A stretch of 33,242 bases of DNA from CAVPRW01 sp046727435 [NCBI: bacterium] (GTDB taxonomy: Bacteria > Tectomicrobia > Entotheonellia > J063): positions 1 to 33,242 of the forward strand of contig JBKPCR010000078.1 of the NCBI GenBank assembly GCA_046727435.1, given 5' to 3'. Below are positions 6,966-15,515 of the stretch, piece after piece. Numbering within the stretch: the stretch's first letter is position 1; each line of letters opens with the position of its first letter. The notes beneath the pieces are model-generated. The model saw nothing but the letters and a program-made list of their open reading frames with translations, searched no databases and had not been told where the DNA came from. The position numbers and the translations under genes are program-made.

Positions 6966-8222
6966 GTGAACCCTAGAAAACGCTCCGTGCTACATTCACA
7001 CTATGTCCCACCGTTCGGCCCCATCGGCGCCTATGCCTATATTGTCGGCTTTACGCTTCCCGTGCAGGGGAACATTCCCCTGTTGGGGCTCGTGCTCATG
7101 GGGGGATGCGCTGCGGTATTAGGTACCCGGGATGGCCTGCGACCTTCTTGGACGTCACTCGGCGTGCCTGTGCTCGGGTTTCTGACTGCGACCGGATTAT
7201 CTATCCTGGTGTCCGAGGACGTCGGGCGTAGCATGCGACTGAGCGCTGCCCTCCTCCCAGCAGCCCTCCTTTTTCTCGTCATCGCGGACCATTTCCAGGC
7301 TGTTCGCGAGGTCAGGCGCCTGTACTTGACCTTTACTGCGGTGGCGTTGGGGCTGGCTGTCCTGTTGCTGTGGCATGTGGGGCAGCGTCACACGTGGCTG
7401 GATGGGATACAGCAGCTGGACATGAGAGCGCTGATGCAAGAGGTGGGAAGTCCCATCCTCCTGGTACCGAATGATGCGACGTTCCTGGCCGTGATCGGTC
7501 CGCTGTCGCTGGTGCTCCTTGTCGGCAAGCCCTGGAGCCCGACTGGGGGGCTGGCCGCACTCTCCCTCTTGGCCAGTGTATGTATAGTAGTCATGCTGCG
7601 AAGCCGCACGGCAATGCTGGCCATGGTCATTTCCCTGGCGTGCACCTCGGCCCTCATCCAACCCCGCCGGCGACTGGCCTTTGGCCTGGCATGCGGCTTG
7701 ACAAGCCTGTTCCTAGCCCTGTTGGTTGATTGGTTCTTCGCGTTTCCGCTGATGAGCAAATTCATCCGCCAGTGGTACGGCAGCGGGCGAATTGCCCTAT
7801 GGCTGGCTACCTGGGCGATGTTTCTGGATGCTCCCTGGTTGGGGCACGGACCGCATACCTTCGTCCTGCGCTACCAAGCGTACTTAAGCGATCTGGGGCT
7901 TCCCAGCTCGTCCGTGATTATCCCATGGGCGCACAATCTTTACCTCGAAGTGCTGGCCGAACAGGGCATCATCGGGTTCACGGCGCTCGGGGTACTGCTG
8001 GCGCGTGGGCTCTCCATGGCCTGGCGCACCCAACGTGCGGCCTCTGCGGAGGCACGTCTGTTGGGGGCGGGGGTCTTCGGCGGGCTCATCGGCCTGTGTG
8101 GCGCAGCCGCGGTCGAGTTGACCCTGCTGCGTGAGTGGGTGGTTGTGATGCTGTTCACGTTCTTGGGGATTAGCGCATATCTGACGTCGTCCCGATCGAC
8201 AGAAGGGAGGGTATGCGAATGA
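6966..8222 (+). CDS. O-antigen ligase/polymerase family membrane protein (Wzy_C)
   Basis: This 418-residue protein has about ten to twelve hydrophobic helices and one long periplasmic loop near 230-330. Within that region lies the Wzy_C-type signature: GHGPHTFVLRYQAYL, then IPWAHNLYLEVLAEQGIIG, where the H-N and E-x-G residues are those conserved in WaaL/Wzy proteins. An R-S-R-T-A-M motif precedes it, another common family element. Such proteins join or polymerise undecaprenyl-linked glycans on the periplasmic side of the inner membrane. Ligase and polymerase cannot be separated by sequence. The start is GTG at 6966. Its last ten bases overlap the next gene, indicating coupling to a secreted protein. 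Confidence 0.85.
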   Translation: MNPRKRSVLHSHYVPPFGPIGAYAYIVGFTLPVQGNIPLLGLVLMGGCAAVLGTRDGLRPSWTSLGVPVLGFLTATGLSILVSEDVGRSMRLSAALLPAALLFLVIADHFQAVREVRRLYLTFTAVALGLAVLLLWHVGQRHTWLDGIQQLDMRALMQEVGSPILLVPNDATFLAVIGPLSLVLLVGKPWSPTGGLAALSLLASVCIVVMLRSRTAMLAMVISLACTSALIQPRRRLAFGLACGLTSLFLALLVDWFFAFPLMSKFIRQWYGSGRIALWLATWAMFLDAPWLGHGPHTFVLRYQAYLSDLGLPSSSVIIPWAHNLYLEVLAEQGIIGFTALGVLLARGLSMAWRTQRAASAEARLLGAGVFGGLIGLCGAAAVELTLLREWVVVMLFTFLGISAYLTSSRSTEGRVCE

Positions 8223-8752
8223 TGACTTTCGTCCGTTCCCATATACAAACTCTGATGACGCTGGCACTAGCTGCAGCATGTGTTGCGATGATCGCCCTAT
8301 GGCCCCAATGGCGCGAGGCGCTAGCCGAGGAAGGCTATTACGAGGAGGGCCGGATGACCGGCGGCGGTGGTTGCACCGTCGGTGCGATACACGCGAAACA
8401 TGGATTTGAACTTCATTGCAATGCCAACGATGAACCCAACAACCTCGAGGTGAACTGGATCATCGATGGCCAGACAGGCAGCCATCGTTTCCATCTTGAG
8501 GAGCTTGAGAGCGCTTTCTGCGAAGACACAGGACTGACAGAGGCGCCGCCTAAAGCCGGCTTCGACACATATACTGGGACGGGCACAGGCCTCTACGACG
8601 GCCAATGCGACGCGTCCGCGGAATGGGTCTTCACGGATGATGGCGAGCCGGGCGGCGATGATTCTTTTGAGATCACTATCACGTGTAATGGTGTAACAGT
8701 CCTCGACATCTCCTGTCCGCTAGGAGGAAACCACCAAGCGCACAAGAAATAA
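8213..8752 (+). CDS. Secreted Cys-containing protein (possible post-COAP-1-type domain)
   Basis: This 179-residue protein has a signal peptide: a basic N-terminus, hydrophobic stretch at about 12-32, and a probable cleavage after A-L-A near residue 38. The mature part is acidic, contains six cysteines, and opens with GRMTGGGGCTVG. It continues with HGFELHCNANDEPNNLEVNW and FTDDGEPGGDD. This pattern resembles proteins carrying a 'post-COAP-1' domain in environmental bacteria, whose function is not established; that assignment is from memory and weak. The ATG at 8213 has GGGAGGG just upstream and overlaps the O-antigen ligase gene by ten bases, so the two are probably co-translated and may function together at the cell surface. 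A hairpin follows the gene. Confidence 0.72.
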   Translation: MRMMTFVRSHIQTLMTLALAAACVAMIALWPQWREALAEEGYYEEGRMTGGGGCTVGAIHAKHGFELHCNANDEPNNLEVNWIIDGQTGSHRFHLEELESAFCEDTGLTEAPPKAGFDTYTGTGTGLYDGQCDASAEWVFTDDGEPGGDDSFEITITCNGVTVLDISCPLGGNHQAHKK

Positions 8753-8760
8753 TCGCGCGG

Positions 8761-8785
8761 GCAGGGGTTATGACCCTCGCCCTGC
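8761..8785 (+). terminator. Possible rho-independent terminator after the secreted-protein gene
   Basis: GCAGGG (8761-8766) pairs with CCCTGC (8780-8785) across a 13-base loop, and the sequence after the stem is T-rich (TTCATTCTT). It lies nine bases after the stop of the secreted-protein gene, where the plus-strand operon should end. The T-run is imperfect, so termination strength is uncertain. Confidence 0.5.
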
Positions 8786-8853
8786 TTCATTCTTCCAAGC
8801 CAAATAAGCCGGTAGAGGGATCATGAGAGGGGAGCGCAGCGCAGCCGATAAGC

Positions 8854-9255
8854 TCATGAACTCACCTCGGGTGCCTTGCCTCCCTTCTCCAGCCGCTTCT
8901 GCTTGGTGCGGCGGGCGCGGCGTTGCTTTTGTCGACGGATTTTGTCACGCTGTTGCTCTTGCGGGGATTCTGCTCCATAGAGCTGTTGCTCCAGGCGATC
9001 GGCCAAGAGACGCCGGGCCAGGAAGCGGTTGAGCCCTTGCGAGCGGCTGCTCTGGACCTTCACAGAGAGCCCCGACGGCCGATGCACGAGGCGCACACAG
9101 GTCGAGGTCTTGTTCACATGCTGCCCGCCTGGGCCTGATGAACGGATGAAGGTTTCCTCCAGATCCTCCTCGTGGATTTGGAGAGCCCGCAGGCGCGCCT
9201 CAAGCGCGCGCTCTTTTTCTGGGCTGACGCCGAACTTGCTCATCTCTGCATCCAT
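8854..9255 (-). CDS. Peptide chain release factor-like protein (GGQ domain only)
   Basis: This 133-residue protein contains only the RF-1 catalytic domain, with the peptidyl-tRNA hydrolysis motif GGQ at 43-45 in the context [19 protein letters not shown]. The C-terminus is strongly basic ([19 protein letters not shown]), like ArfB/YaeJ and related rescue factors, where the tail enters the mRNA channel. The codon-recognition domain of RF1/RF2 is absent. It probably releases peptides from stalled ribosomes, but it could be one of the uncharacterised 'release factor-like' paralogs. ATG 9255 lies three bases after the stop of the alcohol dehydrogenase gene; ATG 9243 is an alternative. The close spacing indicates one transcript with that gene. 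Confidence 0.82.
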   Translation of the reverse strand: MDAEMSKFGVSPEKERALEARLRALQIHEEDLEETFIRSSGPGGQHVNKTSTCVRLVHRPSGLSVKVQSSRSQGLNRFLARRLLADRLEQQLYGAESPQEQQRDKIRRQKQRRARRTKQKRLEKGGKAPEVSS

Positions 9256-9258
9256 CGA

Positions 9259-10278
9259 TTACACGGCGACAACGTTACGTCCCAGGGAATTGCCCTGCCG
9301 GAGCGCCTCAAAGGCCAGCTCGATATCCTCGAGGGGGAAGATGCGATCGATAATGGGTTGGATGCGCCCCTGCGCCACCAGGTCCATGGTCTCCTGCAGC
9401 TCCTGCTTAGTGGTCGCGCGGGCGCCCACAATCTCCCATTCGTTGCGGACTAACTCGTGAGGCATGACGGAAATGGGCAATTCGGGGGTATAACCCACAA
9501 AGACCAACCGGCCAGCCCGCTTCAAGCTGCGATAACTCAACGGCAAGGTCTGTGCGTTGGCGACAAACTCCATCACTACGTCCACTCCCTGACCACCGGT
9601 GAGCTGGCGCACAGCCTGGTCAAACGGACTCTGGCGGGCGTCCACCACGGCATCAGCGCCGAATTTTTGGGCCAGATCCAGTCTCGCCTCGTTCACATCC
9701 ACCGCGATCACCCACCCACCCGCTAGCTTGGCCATCTGCAAGGCATGCAACCCTACTCCACCGACCCCCACCAACGCCACTGTTTTCCCGGGGCGAACCT
9801 GTGCCCGCTTGGTGACGGCATGATACGACGTGGCCACTGCATCGGCGAGGATACAAGCGCGCTCCAATGGCACATGGTCCGGCACCTTACACAAATTGAC
9901 ACCGGGTGTTTTCACGTACTCGGCGAAACCCCCGTCCAGGCTGAAGCCATGTTGACGGACATGCTGACACAGGGTGTCACGGCCTTCGTGGCAGAATTGA
10001 CAATGACCACAGGTCACGTAAAAGTTGACCGTCACCCGATCGCCCGGTGTCACTCCCCGGACCTCGTTCCCCACCTCCTCCACCTGACCCGCCACCTCAT
10101 GACCCATGATGAGTGGCAAGACATTCAACCCCATCCGTCCGGCACGTATTTTCAGGTCGGTGCCGCATACGCCAACGTTGCGCACCCGTACCAGTGCCTC
10201 GTGAGAGCTTATCCGTGGGATTGCGACTTCCTTTGGGATGAACGGACCGTTGAACTCCTCCAACACCAGAGCATGCAT
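9259..10278 (-). CDS. Zinc-dependent medium-chain alcohol dehydrogenase
   Basis: This enzyme of about 339 residues is a complete medium-chain dehydrogenase. Catalytic zinc ligands are visible in VGVCGTDLKI and in GHE (MGHEVAGQVEEVG). The structural zinc site is formed by the closely spaced cysteines CGHCQFCHEGRDTLC. The nucleotide-binding motif is VGVGGVGLHALQMAKLAG, followed by an acidic residue (AVDVNEARL) that favours NAD over NADP. The substrate is not predictable. The ATG at 10278 is preferred over an upstream start because GGAGAGG lies immediately before it and the family begins at MHALVLEEF. It is the first gene of a two-gene unit with the GGQ protein. Confidence 0.9.
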   Translation of the reverse strand: MHALVLEEFNGPFIPKEVAIPRISSHEALVRVRNVGVCGTDLKIRAGRMGLNVLPLIMGHEVAGQVEEVGNEVRGVTPGDRVTVNFYVTCGHCQFCHEGRDTLCQHVRQHGFSLDGGFAEYVKTPGVNLCKVPDHVPLERACILADAVATSYHAVTKRAQVRPGKTVALVGVGGVGLHALQMAKLAGGWVIAVDVNEARLDLAQKFGADAVVDARQSPFDQAVRQLTGGQGVDVVMEFVANAQTLPLSYRSLKRAGRLVFVGYTPELPISVMPHELVRNEWEIVGARATTKQELQETMDLVAQGRIQPIIDRIFPLEDIELAFEALRQGNSLGRNVVAV

Positions 10279-10631
10279 ACCCTCTCCTCTCTCAATTGAA
10301 CCACACGACATTCATACGCGCGGCCAACGACCGTCCATCTTGTCACACTGAGATGCAGGCGAAGCATCTCCCTGGAAGACAAGACCGTTTGCTCCCCTCA
10401 AGGTGGCACGCCTGATGCCCATGTTAGGCCTCACCCGTTCAGTTTACTCCCCTTTGGTATCTTCCTGCTTGACTTGCTTCATGGCTTCGGGCTCCAACGC
10501 CTCCGCACTCTAGTTCAACCAGATAAAGAGCCTCCATGCCACCCGATGACCAGTAGGCTGATGACCAAGTGGCCGGTGGAAAAATCTTGATGCATGCGGT
10601 GCTCGGGCAGGCCCGTTGGCAAGAAAATCAC
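10279..10631. other. Intergenic region with one REP-like palindrome
   Basis: These 353 bases separate the alcohol dehydrogenase promoter side from the 3' end of the YdjM-like gene. Apart from the palindrome at 10341-10373, I see no coding potential and no RNA gene. Confidence 0.5.
10341..10373. repeat. REP-like palindromic element
   Basis: TGTCACACTGAGATGC is followed by a seven-base loop and GCATCTC, giving a perfect seven-base stem (10350-10356 with 10364-10370). The layout 'TGTCA-x-x-CTGAG...hairpin...TCTC' is that of widespread intergenic REP-type elements in environmental bacteria that often read TGTCATTCTGAGCGAAGCGA. Only one copy is seen in the window, so its repetitive nature is inferred from memory of this class. 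Confidence 0.5.
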
Positions 10632-11180
10632 TCAATCATGGCGCTGTTCTGAAGCTGAATATGCCGCTCGTTGAAATAACCCGGACCGTCTCAGGCTGTA
10701 TGCCAGTAGTACCAAAGGAAGGTAGCTGGCGAATTCGATGGCGCACTCTTGCAGTAGTGCGAGCCTGAGCGGTGGAAACGGTGCCACCGAAAACCAAGGA
10801 ATGGGCAAGGCCAGGTGCGCATCGGATAAAGGCCAGAAGATAGCGACGCCTCTCCCGTGGTTGTAAAAGGAATCCAACACTAAATGGCTCAACCAAGTGG
10901 CCACACCACCGCCGAGGACTTTCCCATCCCCGATGGAGTGGCGGATGTTTGGGTGCCATCCCAGCAGGGCTACCATGACGAGACACAGGAGCAGATTGAC
11001 GAGCAGACTATGGCTAATGTCGTAGCGGTCATGTCCCCAGTGGGGGAAAGGCAAGTCTGGAATATTGGGCAACACCACGAAAGCCGCAAAATAGCCCACC
11101 TTCCAGCGTGCCGATGTCCGTTGGGGCACACAGAAGATGCCAATTGCTATACCCATCAAAGAGTGTCCGACGCTCGTCAT
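10632..11180 (-). CDS. YdjM-type membrane-bound metal-dependent hydrolase
   Basis: This 182-residue membrane protein has about four hydrophobic segments and the metal-binding pattern of the YdjM/LexA-regulated hydrolase family (PF04307). Visible blocks are SVGHSLMGIAIG at the N-terminus, LPNIPDLPF, RYDISHSLLVNLLL, and THxxLD-like SHLVLDSF. The conserved His and Asp residues of these blocks are all in place. The substrate of the family is not known. It starts with ATG at 11180. It is separate from its neighbours by long gaps on both sides and shows no obvious functional link with the adjacent pigment cluster. Confidence 0.8.
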   Translation of the reverse strand: MTSVGHSLMGIAIGIFCVPQRTSARWKVGYFAAFVVLPNIPDLPFPHWGHDRYDISHSLLVNLLLCLVMVALLGWHPNIRHSIGDGKVLGGGVATWLSHLVLDSFYNHGRGVAIFWPLSDAHLALPIPWFSVAPFPPLRLALLQECAIEFASYLPLVLLAYSLRRSGLFQRAAYSASEQRHD

Positions 11181-12089
11181 CGCGGTCTAACAGATGAGAG
11201 TTTTTGGCGTGCAAAGCCGACACAAAAACGTTGTTGAACTGAACCGCTGGTCTATTTCATTGTGGAATCTTAATACAATCTGACCTTCTTAAGAAGAGTT
11301 TTCGTGGGAGCGGCAGGGGAGGGCTCAGGGGCCTGGGAGGGTAGAAGGGATGTATAAGGTAGAGTGCTGGGTGGGAGCTAGGGCCGGCGGGAGGGTGATC
11401 CCACGGACTTCCAAGGGTGTTGCCCGAGAGACGGACGCACTGAGATCGGCGAGCAATAGCTAGAAGGGTCATTTGGCGAGCTTGACCACCGCGCCCTTCA
11501 ACGTTGCACCGGCGAGAAAGCCACCTGTATGGGATTCGTACTCGTTTTGCGTGGAAAAGCTCTAAATGTTGATGGCGGCGTTTCCGCCAGAGATTGCATG
11601 TAGATGATAACCTTCAGATCACAAAGCAGTACCAACGAAAGAGATACGGGAACCGTCACGTCGTGGTTGAACTTCTTGCCAGGTAACGCTGTGGTCGCCT
11701 ATAATTCCGCCCTATGCACCACGAGCCCCTACTGGAGACGCAGGCGTACGCCCGTCATCATGCCTGTCTGGCCAGGCTGCTATGGCATCTGGGCTATCTG
11801 TCCGGTATACCGATGGGGTGGAGGACATGAGGAATCCGAAGCAGGCAACGAGACAAGCCTGGATCAAGCTAATCGTCAAGGGATAGGCCTATTTGCAGGC
11901 CAAATCCGCGGTGTACGTCAATGAACTGGAGTGGCGCGAACGGCAGCGCGGCGACATCACACGGCGCCTGGTTCGACGCATGATCTGCTCTGTGAGCTGA
12001 TACACCGCGCTGCTTAGACCTCTCTTCTAGGTGCACGCTTTTGCCTTGGTTGAAAAAAGTCGGGAGAAGTTTATAACTGAAAGCTGAAT
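11181..12089. other. Long non-coding stretch with decayed coding-like fragments
   Basis: About 900 bases carry no intact gene I can defend. On the minus strand at about 11472-11600 a frame reads FLAGATLKGAVVKLAK before a stop and is broken by an upstream TAG, vaguely like the end of a decayed secreted protein. On the plus strand near 11830-11990 a frame containing KSAVYVNELEWRERQRGD is also broken by stops. Both may be gene fossils. No tRNA or repeat was seen. Confidence 0.4.
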
Positions 12090-12806
12090 ATGGAAAATAG
12101 CGTAGCCTCCGCAATTTCATTTGTCCCAGAAACTCGTTTTGGCTTTTGGTTCCTGGGAACAGAGGTATGGGTTCAATATGTTCTGACGGTCGCGCTTAAT
12201 GATCTTGAACGACTGATTCCTGATCGGCAAGTCACCTATTCCTCGATCCTTGATATAGGCTGTGGTCGAGGCAATTCTTTTCGTCTTTTGCACGATAAAT
12301 TTTTGCCTCAACGATTAATCGGTGTCGATATTGACGAGAGGAGTTTGCGACTCGCCCGATCTCAAGTTGTTCATGATCACTTACAAGTCGAGTTACTCCA
12401 GAGTGATGGGGCCACTCTTGAATTACCTGATGGCAGCGTTTCTATGCTGTTTTGTCATCAAACGTTTCATCATTTAGTGCGGCAACAAGAGGCGTTAAGT
12501 GAGTTTTATCGTGTGTTACAACCAGGCGGATTGTTGTTGTTTGCTGAGTCCACGCGTGCTTACATTTACTCTTGGATTATCCGCCTCCTATTCAGGCATC
12601 CGATGGAGGTTCAACGGAGCGCTGAAGAATATCTCGCGATGATTCGGAACCAAGGGTTTGAATTTGGCTCCGAGAATGTATCTTTCCCTTATCTCTGGTG
12701 GAGCAGACCCGGCATTGGCATGGCCGAATGGCTTGGTTTTCCTGTACCTCAAAAGCGTGAAGAAACTCTAGTGAACGTCGTTGCTAGAAAGCCGCTCTCT
12801 ACTTGA
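12090..12806 (+). CDS. Class I SAM-dependent methyltransferase
   Basis: This 238-residue protein is a Rossmann-fold methyltransferase of the Methyltransf_11 type. Motif I is ILDIGCGRGNSFRLL, the ribose-binding acidic residues are in LIGVDIDERSL, and motif IV/post-motif blocks are LPDGSVSMLFCHQTFHHL and EFYRVLQPGGLLLFAEST. It begins at ATG 12090 with no strong ribosome site. Base composition is AT-richer than the flanks and closer to the pigment-export genes. It lies on the plus strand upstream of the ammonia-lyase gene, 256 bases apart. Methyltransferases are normal members of aryl polyene clusters, where they methylate the aryl head, so it may belong to the cluster, but its acceptor is unknown. 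Confidence 0.8.
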   Translation: MENSVASAISFVPETRFGFWFLGTEVWVQYVLTVALNDLERLIPDRQVTYSSILDIGCGRGNSFRLLHDKFLPQRLIGVDIDERSLRLARSQVVHDHLQVELLQSDGATLELPDGSVSMLFCHQTFHHLVRQQEALSEFYRVLQPGGLLLFAESTRAYIYSWIIRLLFRHPMEVQRSAEEYLAMIRNQGFEFGSENVSFPYLWWSRPGIGMAEWLGFPVPQKREETLVNVVARKPLST

Positions 12807-13062
12807 GTAGGAGCTCCGCGATTTTGGCCCACTAGGCCGTTCTGGCCTTTAGCCTCGGTAATCACAATGGCAGCATGACGGGAAAGGTAGTTCAGAGGCC
12901 ATCATGCAGGCTGTCGGGGTCTCATGACCTACCCGTACTTCAAAGAGAAGGGCCGTGGCGTAGCCGTGATCACAGGACTTGCGCGGCTTCGAGTCATCTG
13001 AAACGACAAGAATCAGCCAACTCGAGTCGATAGTGCACGTCGTACCAAAGGAGAGTCTGGAA

Positions 13063-14529
13063 ATGGATAACGCTGGAATCGCCGCTCTTCTCACCGCCGC
13101 AAGTTGGGAGGCAACGCTGGCGTTATCGGACAAAGAGCGGTTGAAGATGGAAGAGAGTGTGCACACGCTCTCGCATGCTCTATCACAAGGGCGCAAAGTG
13201 TACGGGGTCACCCAGGGCTTCGGGCCACTCGTGGACTACAACGCTGACAACTCATTGACAGCCCAAGGGCTCGGGCTCATCTCACATCTCGCCGTGGGCC
13301 AGGGTGCGCCACTTTCCCCGGGAGTAACGCGACTAATGCTGTGGTTGCGGCTCTCGGGCATGAAGCACGGGTATTCCGCAGTGCCAGTTGAATTCTGGTT
13401 AAAACTGGCCGCCCTGTGGAACCGTGGCTTTACGCCGGTCGTGCCGCGCGAGGGGAGTGTGAGTGCTAGTGGTGACCTCGTACCGCTTGCGCACGCCGCC
13501 TTTGCCTTTGCTGGGGTCGGTGAAGCGTGGGATGGTTCACCTGCAGCCGGATGGACAAGAGTCTCGGCACAAAGAGCTCTCGCTGCGATTGGAGCAGAGG
13601 GGTGTAGCTGGAGCGCACGCGAGGCACTCGCCTTCGTCAATGGGACAAGCGCCAGTTTGGCGCTTGTATGCCACAATCATCGGGCAATCATGCGCTTAGC
13701 GCATGCGTTGGCGGCTCTCACAGGCCGTATAGCCTATCTTCTGGGCGTGGACCCCGTGCCTTATTCCCCAGGCGTTGCGGAGGTGAGGGGACAAGGAGGC
13801 CATATTGATGCGGCGAAGTGGATTCGCTCAGAGCTTACGCCAGGAGCGCCGGTAAAATCCGGGCGTCCGCTGCAGGAACCGTATAGTTTGCGGTGCGCAC
13901 CCCAGGTGATCGGCGCGGTGATTGACCAGTTAAGCATGCAAGAGGGTATCCTCATGCGCGAGGCGTTGGGTTGTACGGATAACCCTATTACATGGCAGGG
14001 GAACGTCCTCCATGGAGGCAATTTTCATGCTCTGCCTGTGGCACTGTGCTCCGACCAACAGGCGCTTGGTGTCCACCAATTGGCGTTTCTCGCGGAACGA
14101 CAGCTGGCGCTCTTGCTCGATCCTCACCATAACGGGGGGAAACCTCCCATGCTCACGCCTGATCCAGGTCCCGCAAGTGGATTGGCAGGCGTTCAAATCG
14201 CCGCCACCTCGTTCGTGGCCAAAATTCGCCAACTCGCATACCCGGCGACACTAACTGCCTTGCCTACCAACCTGGGCAATCAGGATCATGTCCCGATGGC
14301 ACTGAACGGGGCAAACACAGTGGCTGACATAGTCCAGTTTGCATGGCTCATCATCGGTTCACTGGCACTTGCAGTCACCCAATGGACTTACCTCGACCGA
14401 CGAAGCATTGAGGTGGGAACGATATGGGCCGACCTTGCGACGAACTTTCATCCCCTGCATCACGATAGAGCATTGGCGACGGAAGTACGCCAAGCAGCAC
14501 AAGCCCTGGAAGGGATGAGTATCAGTTAG
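13063..14529 (+). CDS. Aromatic amino acid ammonia-lyase (HAL/TAL family), probably tyrosine ammonia-lyase
   Basis: This 488-residue enzyme removes ammonia from an aromatic amino acid without an external cofactor. The self-formed MIO group comes from A-S-G at 135-137 in REGSVSASGDLVPLAH, and the catalytic tyrosine is Y47 in VYGVTQGFG. The selectivity loop reads GLISHLAVGQG; the His-Leu pair (75-76) aligns with His89-Leu90 of Rhodobacter TAL, supporting tyrosine as substrate and p-coumarate as product. Histidine use cannot be excluded. ATG 13063 is chosen because AAGGAG lies nine bases upstream; an in-frame start at 12979 lacks one. The gene is convergent with the halogenase-methyltransferase end of the cluster and would supply the aryl starter unit, as in flexirubin and other aryl polyene loci. 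Confidence 0.9.
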   Translation: MDNAGIAALLTAASWEATLALSDKERLKMEESVHTLSHALSQGRKVYGVTQGFGPLVDYNADNSLTAQGLGLISHLAVGQGAPLSPGVTRLMLWLRLSGMKHGYSAVPVEFWLKLAALWNRGFTPVVPREGSVSASGDLVPLAHAAFAFAGVGEAWDGSPAAGWTRVSAQRALAAIGAEGCSWSAREALAFVNGTSASLALVCHNHRAIMRLAHALAALTGRIAYLLGVDPVPYSPGVAEVRGQGGHIDAAKWIRSELTPGAPVKSGRPLQEPYSLRCAPQVIGAVIDQLSMQEGILMREALGCTDNPITWQGNVLHGGNFHALPVALCSDQQALGVHQLAFLAERQLALLLDPHHNGGKPPMLTPDPGPASGLAGVQIAATSFVAKIRQLAYPATLTALPTNLGNQDHVPMALNGANTVADIVQFAWLIIGSLALAVTQWTYLDRRSIEVGTIWADLATNFHPLHHDRALATEVRQAAQALEGMSIS

Positions 14530-14554
14530 CTCGCCATCGCATTCCACAGGGGTT

Positions 14555-14584
14555 CACCATCACGGGCTGGCCTTCCCGCTGGTG
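14555..14584. terminator. Possible hairpin between convergent genes
   Basis: CACCA (14555-14559) pairs with TGGTG (14580-14584), and inside it CGGG (14563-14566) pairs with CCCG (14575-14578). It lies between the convergent ammonia-lyase and methyltransferase stops and overlaps the last codons of the latter. The following T-run is weak and distant, so it is only a candidate. Confidence 0.28.
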
Positions 14585-15510
14585 CAATTGACTTTTGTTA
14601 GCGGGCAACGCTGTAGTAGCCAACATTTCACCGGCATCCCATCATCTTCCTCCAGCATAATGAGCGTTCTTTTAGCTGCCTCATCCGCCAAGGCGAATTT
14701 ATGCCATGCCTCGACAAACGGTTCGTGTACCACGCGTGCCAGGAGATGAAAATACCCGCCTTTCCACCCGTATGTTTTTAGCATGGAGAAAAAGGAGTGT
14801 CGTAACTGTATGGGGGAGGGCTCCGCGATCACCAATATGCCGCCTGGTTTTAACACGCGAGAGATTTCTCCGAATGCCTGCCGAATGTAGAACGGAGGTA
14901 CTTCGTGGAACACAAAGCAGGCAGACACCCCGTCGAACCGCTGATTTGGAAAAGGTAGTTTTTCCATCACACCTTGGACAAATCGGATGTGCGGATAATC
15001 CCGGGCCGCGTGTCGTAACAAATATGGGGAGGGGTCTAATCCCCAGACGTCAGTGACACCGTTGGCGTGGATCGCGGCAGCAGTTTTGCCACTGGCACAT
15101 CCGAGATCCAAAACCGAGTGACAGGACACCAAGCGCTCAGCAATATGATCACGCACCCTTCTCATCTGACCAAGCATAGACGCATCAAAGCCGGTGATAT
15201 AGCCACGTGTCAGCACATCGGAATAATTGCCATTAGGGACATTATGGAATTCCTGCAGTACGTATTCTGGGATCCCCTCCACGCCTGGCAAATCCCTGGG
15301 AATCACCACCTTTTGCCGTTTGCGGAACAGATGAGTCAGCAAACGGGCAATAGAGACCGGGTTTCGAAAATTGAGCTGGTCTGGCCAGGTGTCTGGCAGC
15401 GTGAAGTTTGCCCAGTCGACGTCATGGGTACGCTCTACCGCCTCGAGATGTTCCTTCGGCTGGCTCGTCGATAGGGCGCTGACTCCTTGCTCGACCGGGA
15501 TGCGGAGCAT
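14560..15510 (-). CDS. SAM-dependent methyltransferase, last gene of the APE operon
   Basis: This protein of 316 residues has an N-terminal region of about 150 residues of unclear function followed by a class I methyltransferase domain. Motif I is SVLDLGCASGKTAAAI, then WGLDPSPYLLRHA, EKLPFPNQRFDGVSACFVFHEVP and RVLKPGGILVIAEPSP. ATG 15510 is preferred: GGGGG lies about eight bases upstream, and a GTG at 15519 overlapping the halogenase stop is an alternative. Longer extensions run into the halogenase gene. The tight coupling to the halogenase suggests both tailor the same product, probably the aryl head group. Whether it methylates oxygen or carbon cannot be told. A plain N-terminal extension of this size is unusual for small-molecule methyltransferases. 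Confidence 0.85.
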   Translation of the reverse strand: MLRIPVEQGVSALSTSQPKEHLEAVERTHDVDWANFTLPDTWPDQLNFRNPVSIARLLTHLFRKRQKVVIPRDLPGVEGIPEYVLQEFHNVPNGNYSDVLTRGYITGFDASMLGQMRRVRDHIAERLVSCHSVLDLGCASGKTAAAIHANGVTDVWGLDPSPYLLRHAARDYPHIRFVQGVMEKLPFPNQRFDGVSACFVFHEVPPFYIRQAFGEISRVLKPGGILVIAEPSPIQLRHSFFSMLKTYGWKGGYFHLLARVVHEPFVEAWHKFALADEAAKRTLIMLEEDDGMPVKCWLLQRCPLTKVNCTSGKASP

Positions 15511-15515
15511 AGGTT

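Noticed and set aside
11604-11924. A 106-codon plus-strand open frame
   Set aside because: Low-complexity mixture with many Trp, Arg and Gly, no ribosome site and no recognisable motif.
12834-12848. AGGCC/GGCCT hairpin after the methyltransferase gene as a terminator
   Set aside because: The stem is only five base pairs and is followed by just a short T-run, too weak to call.
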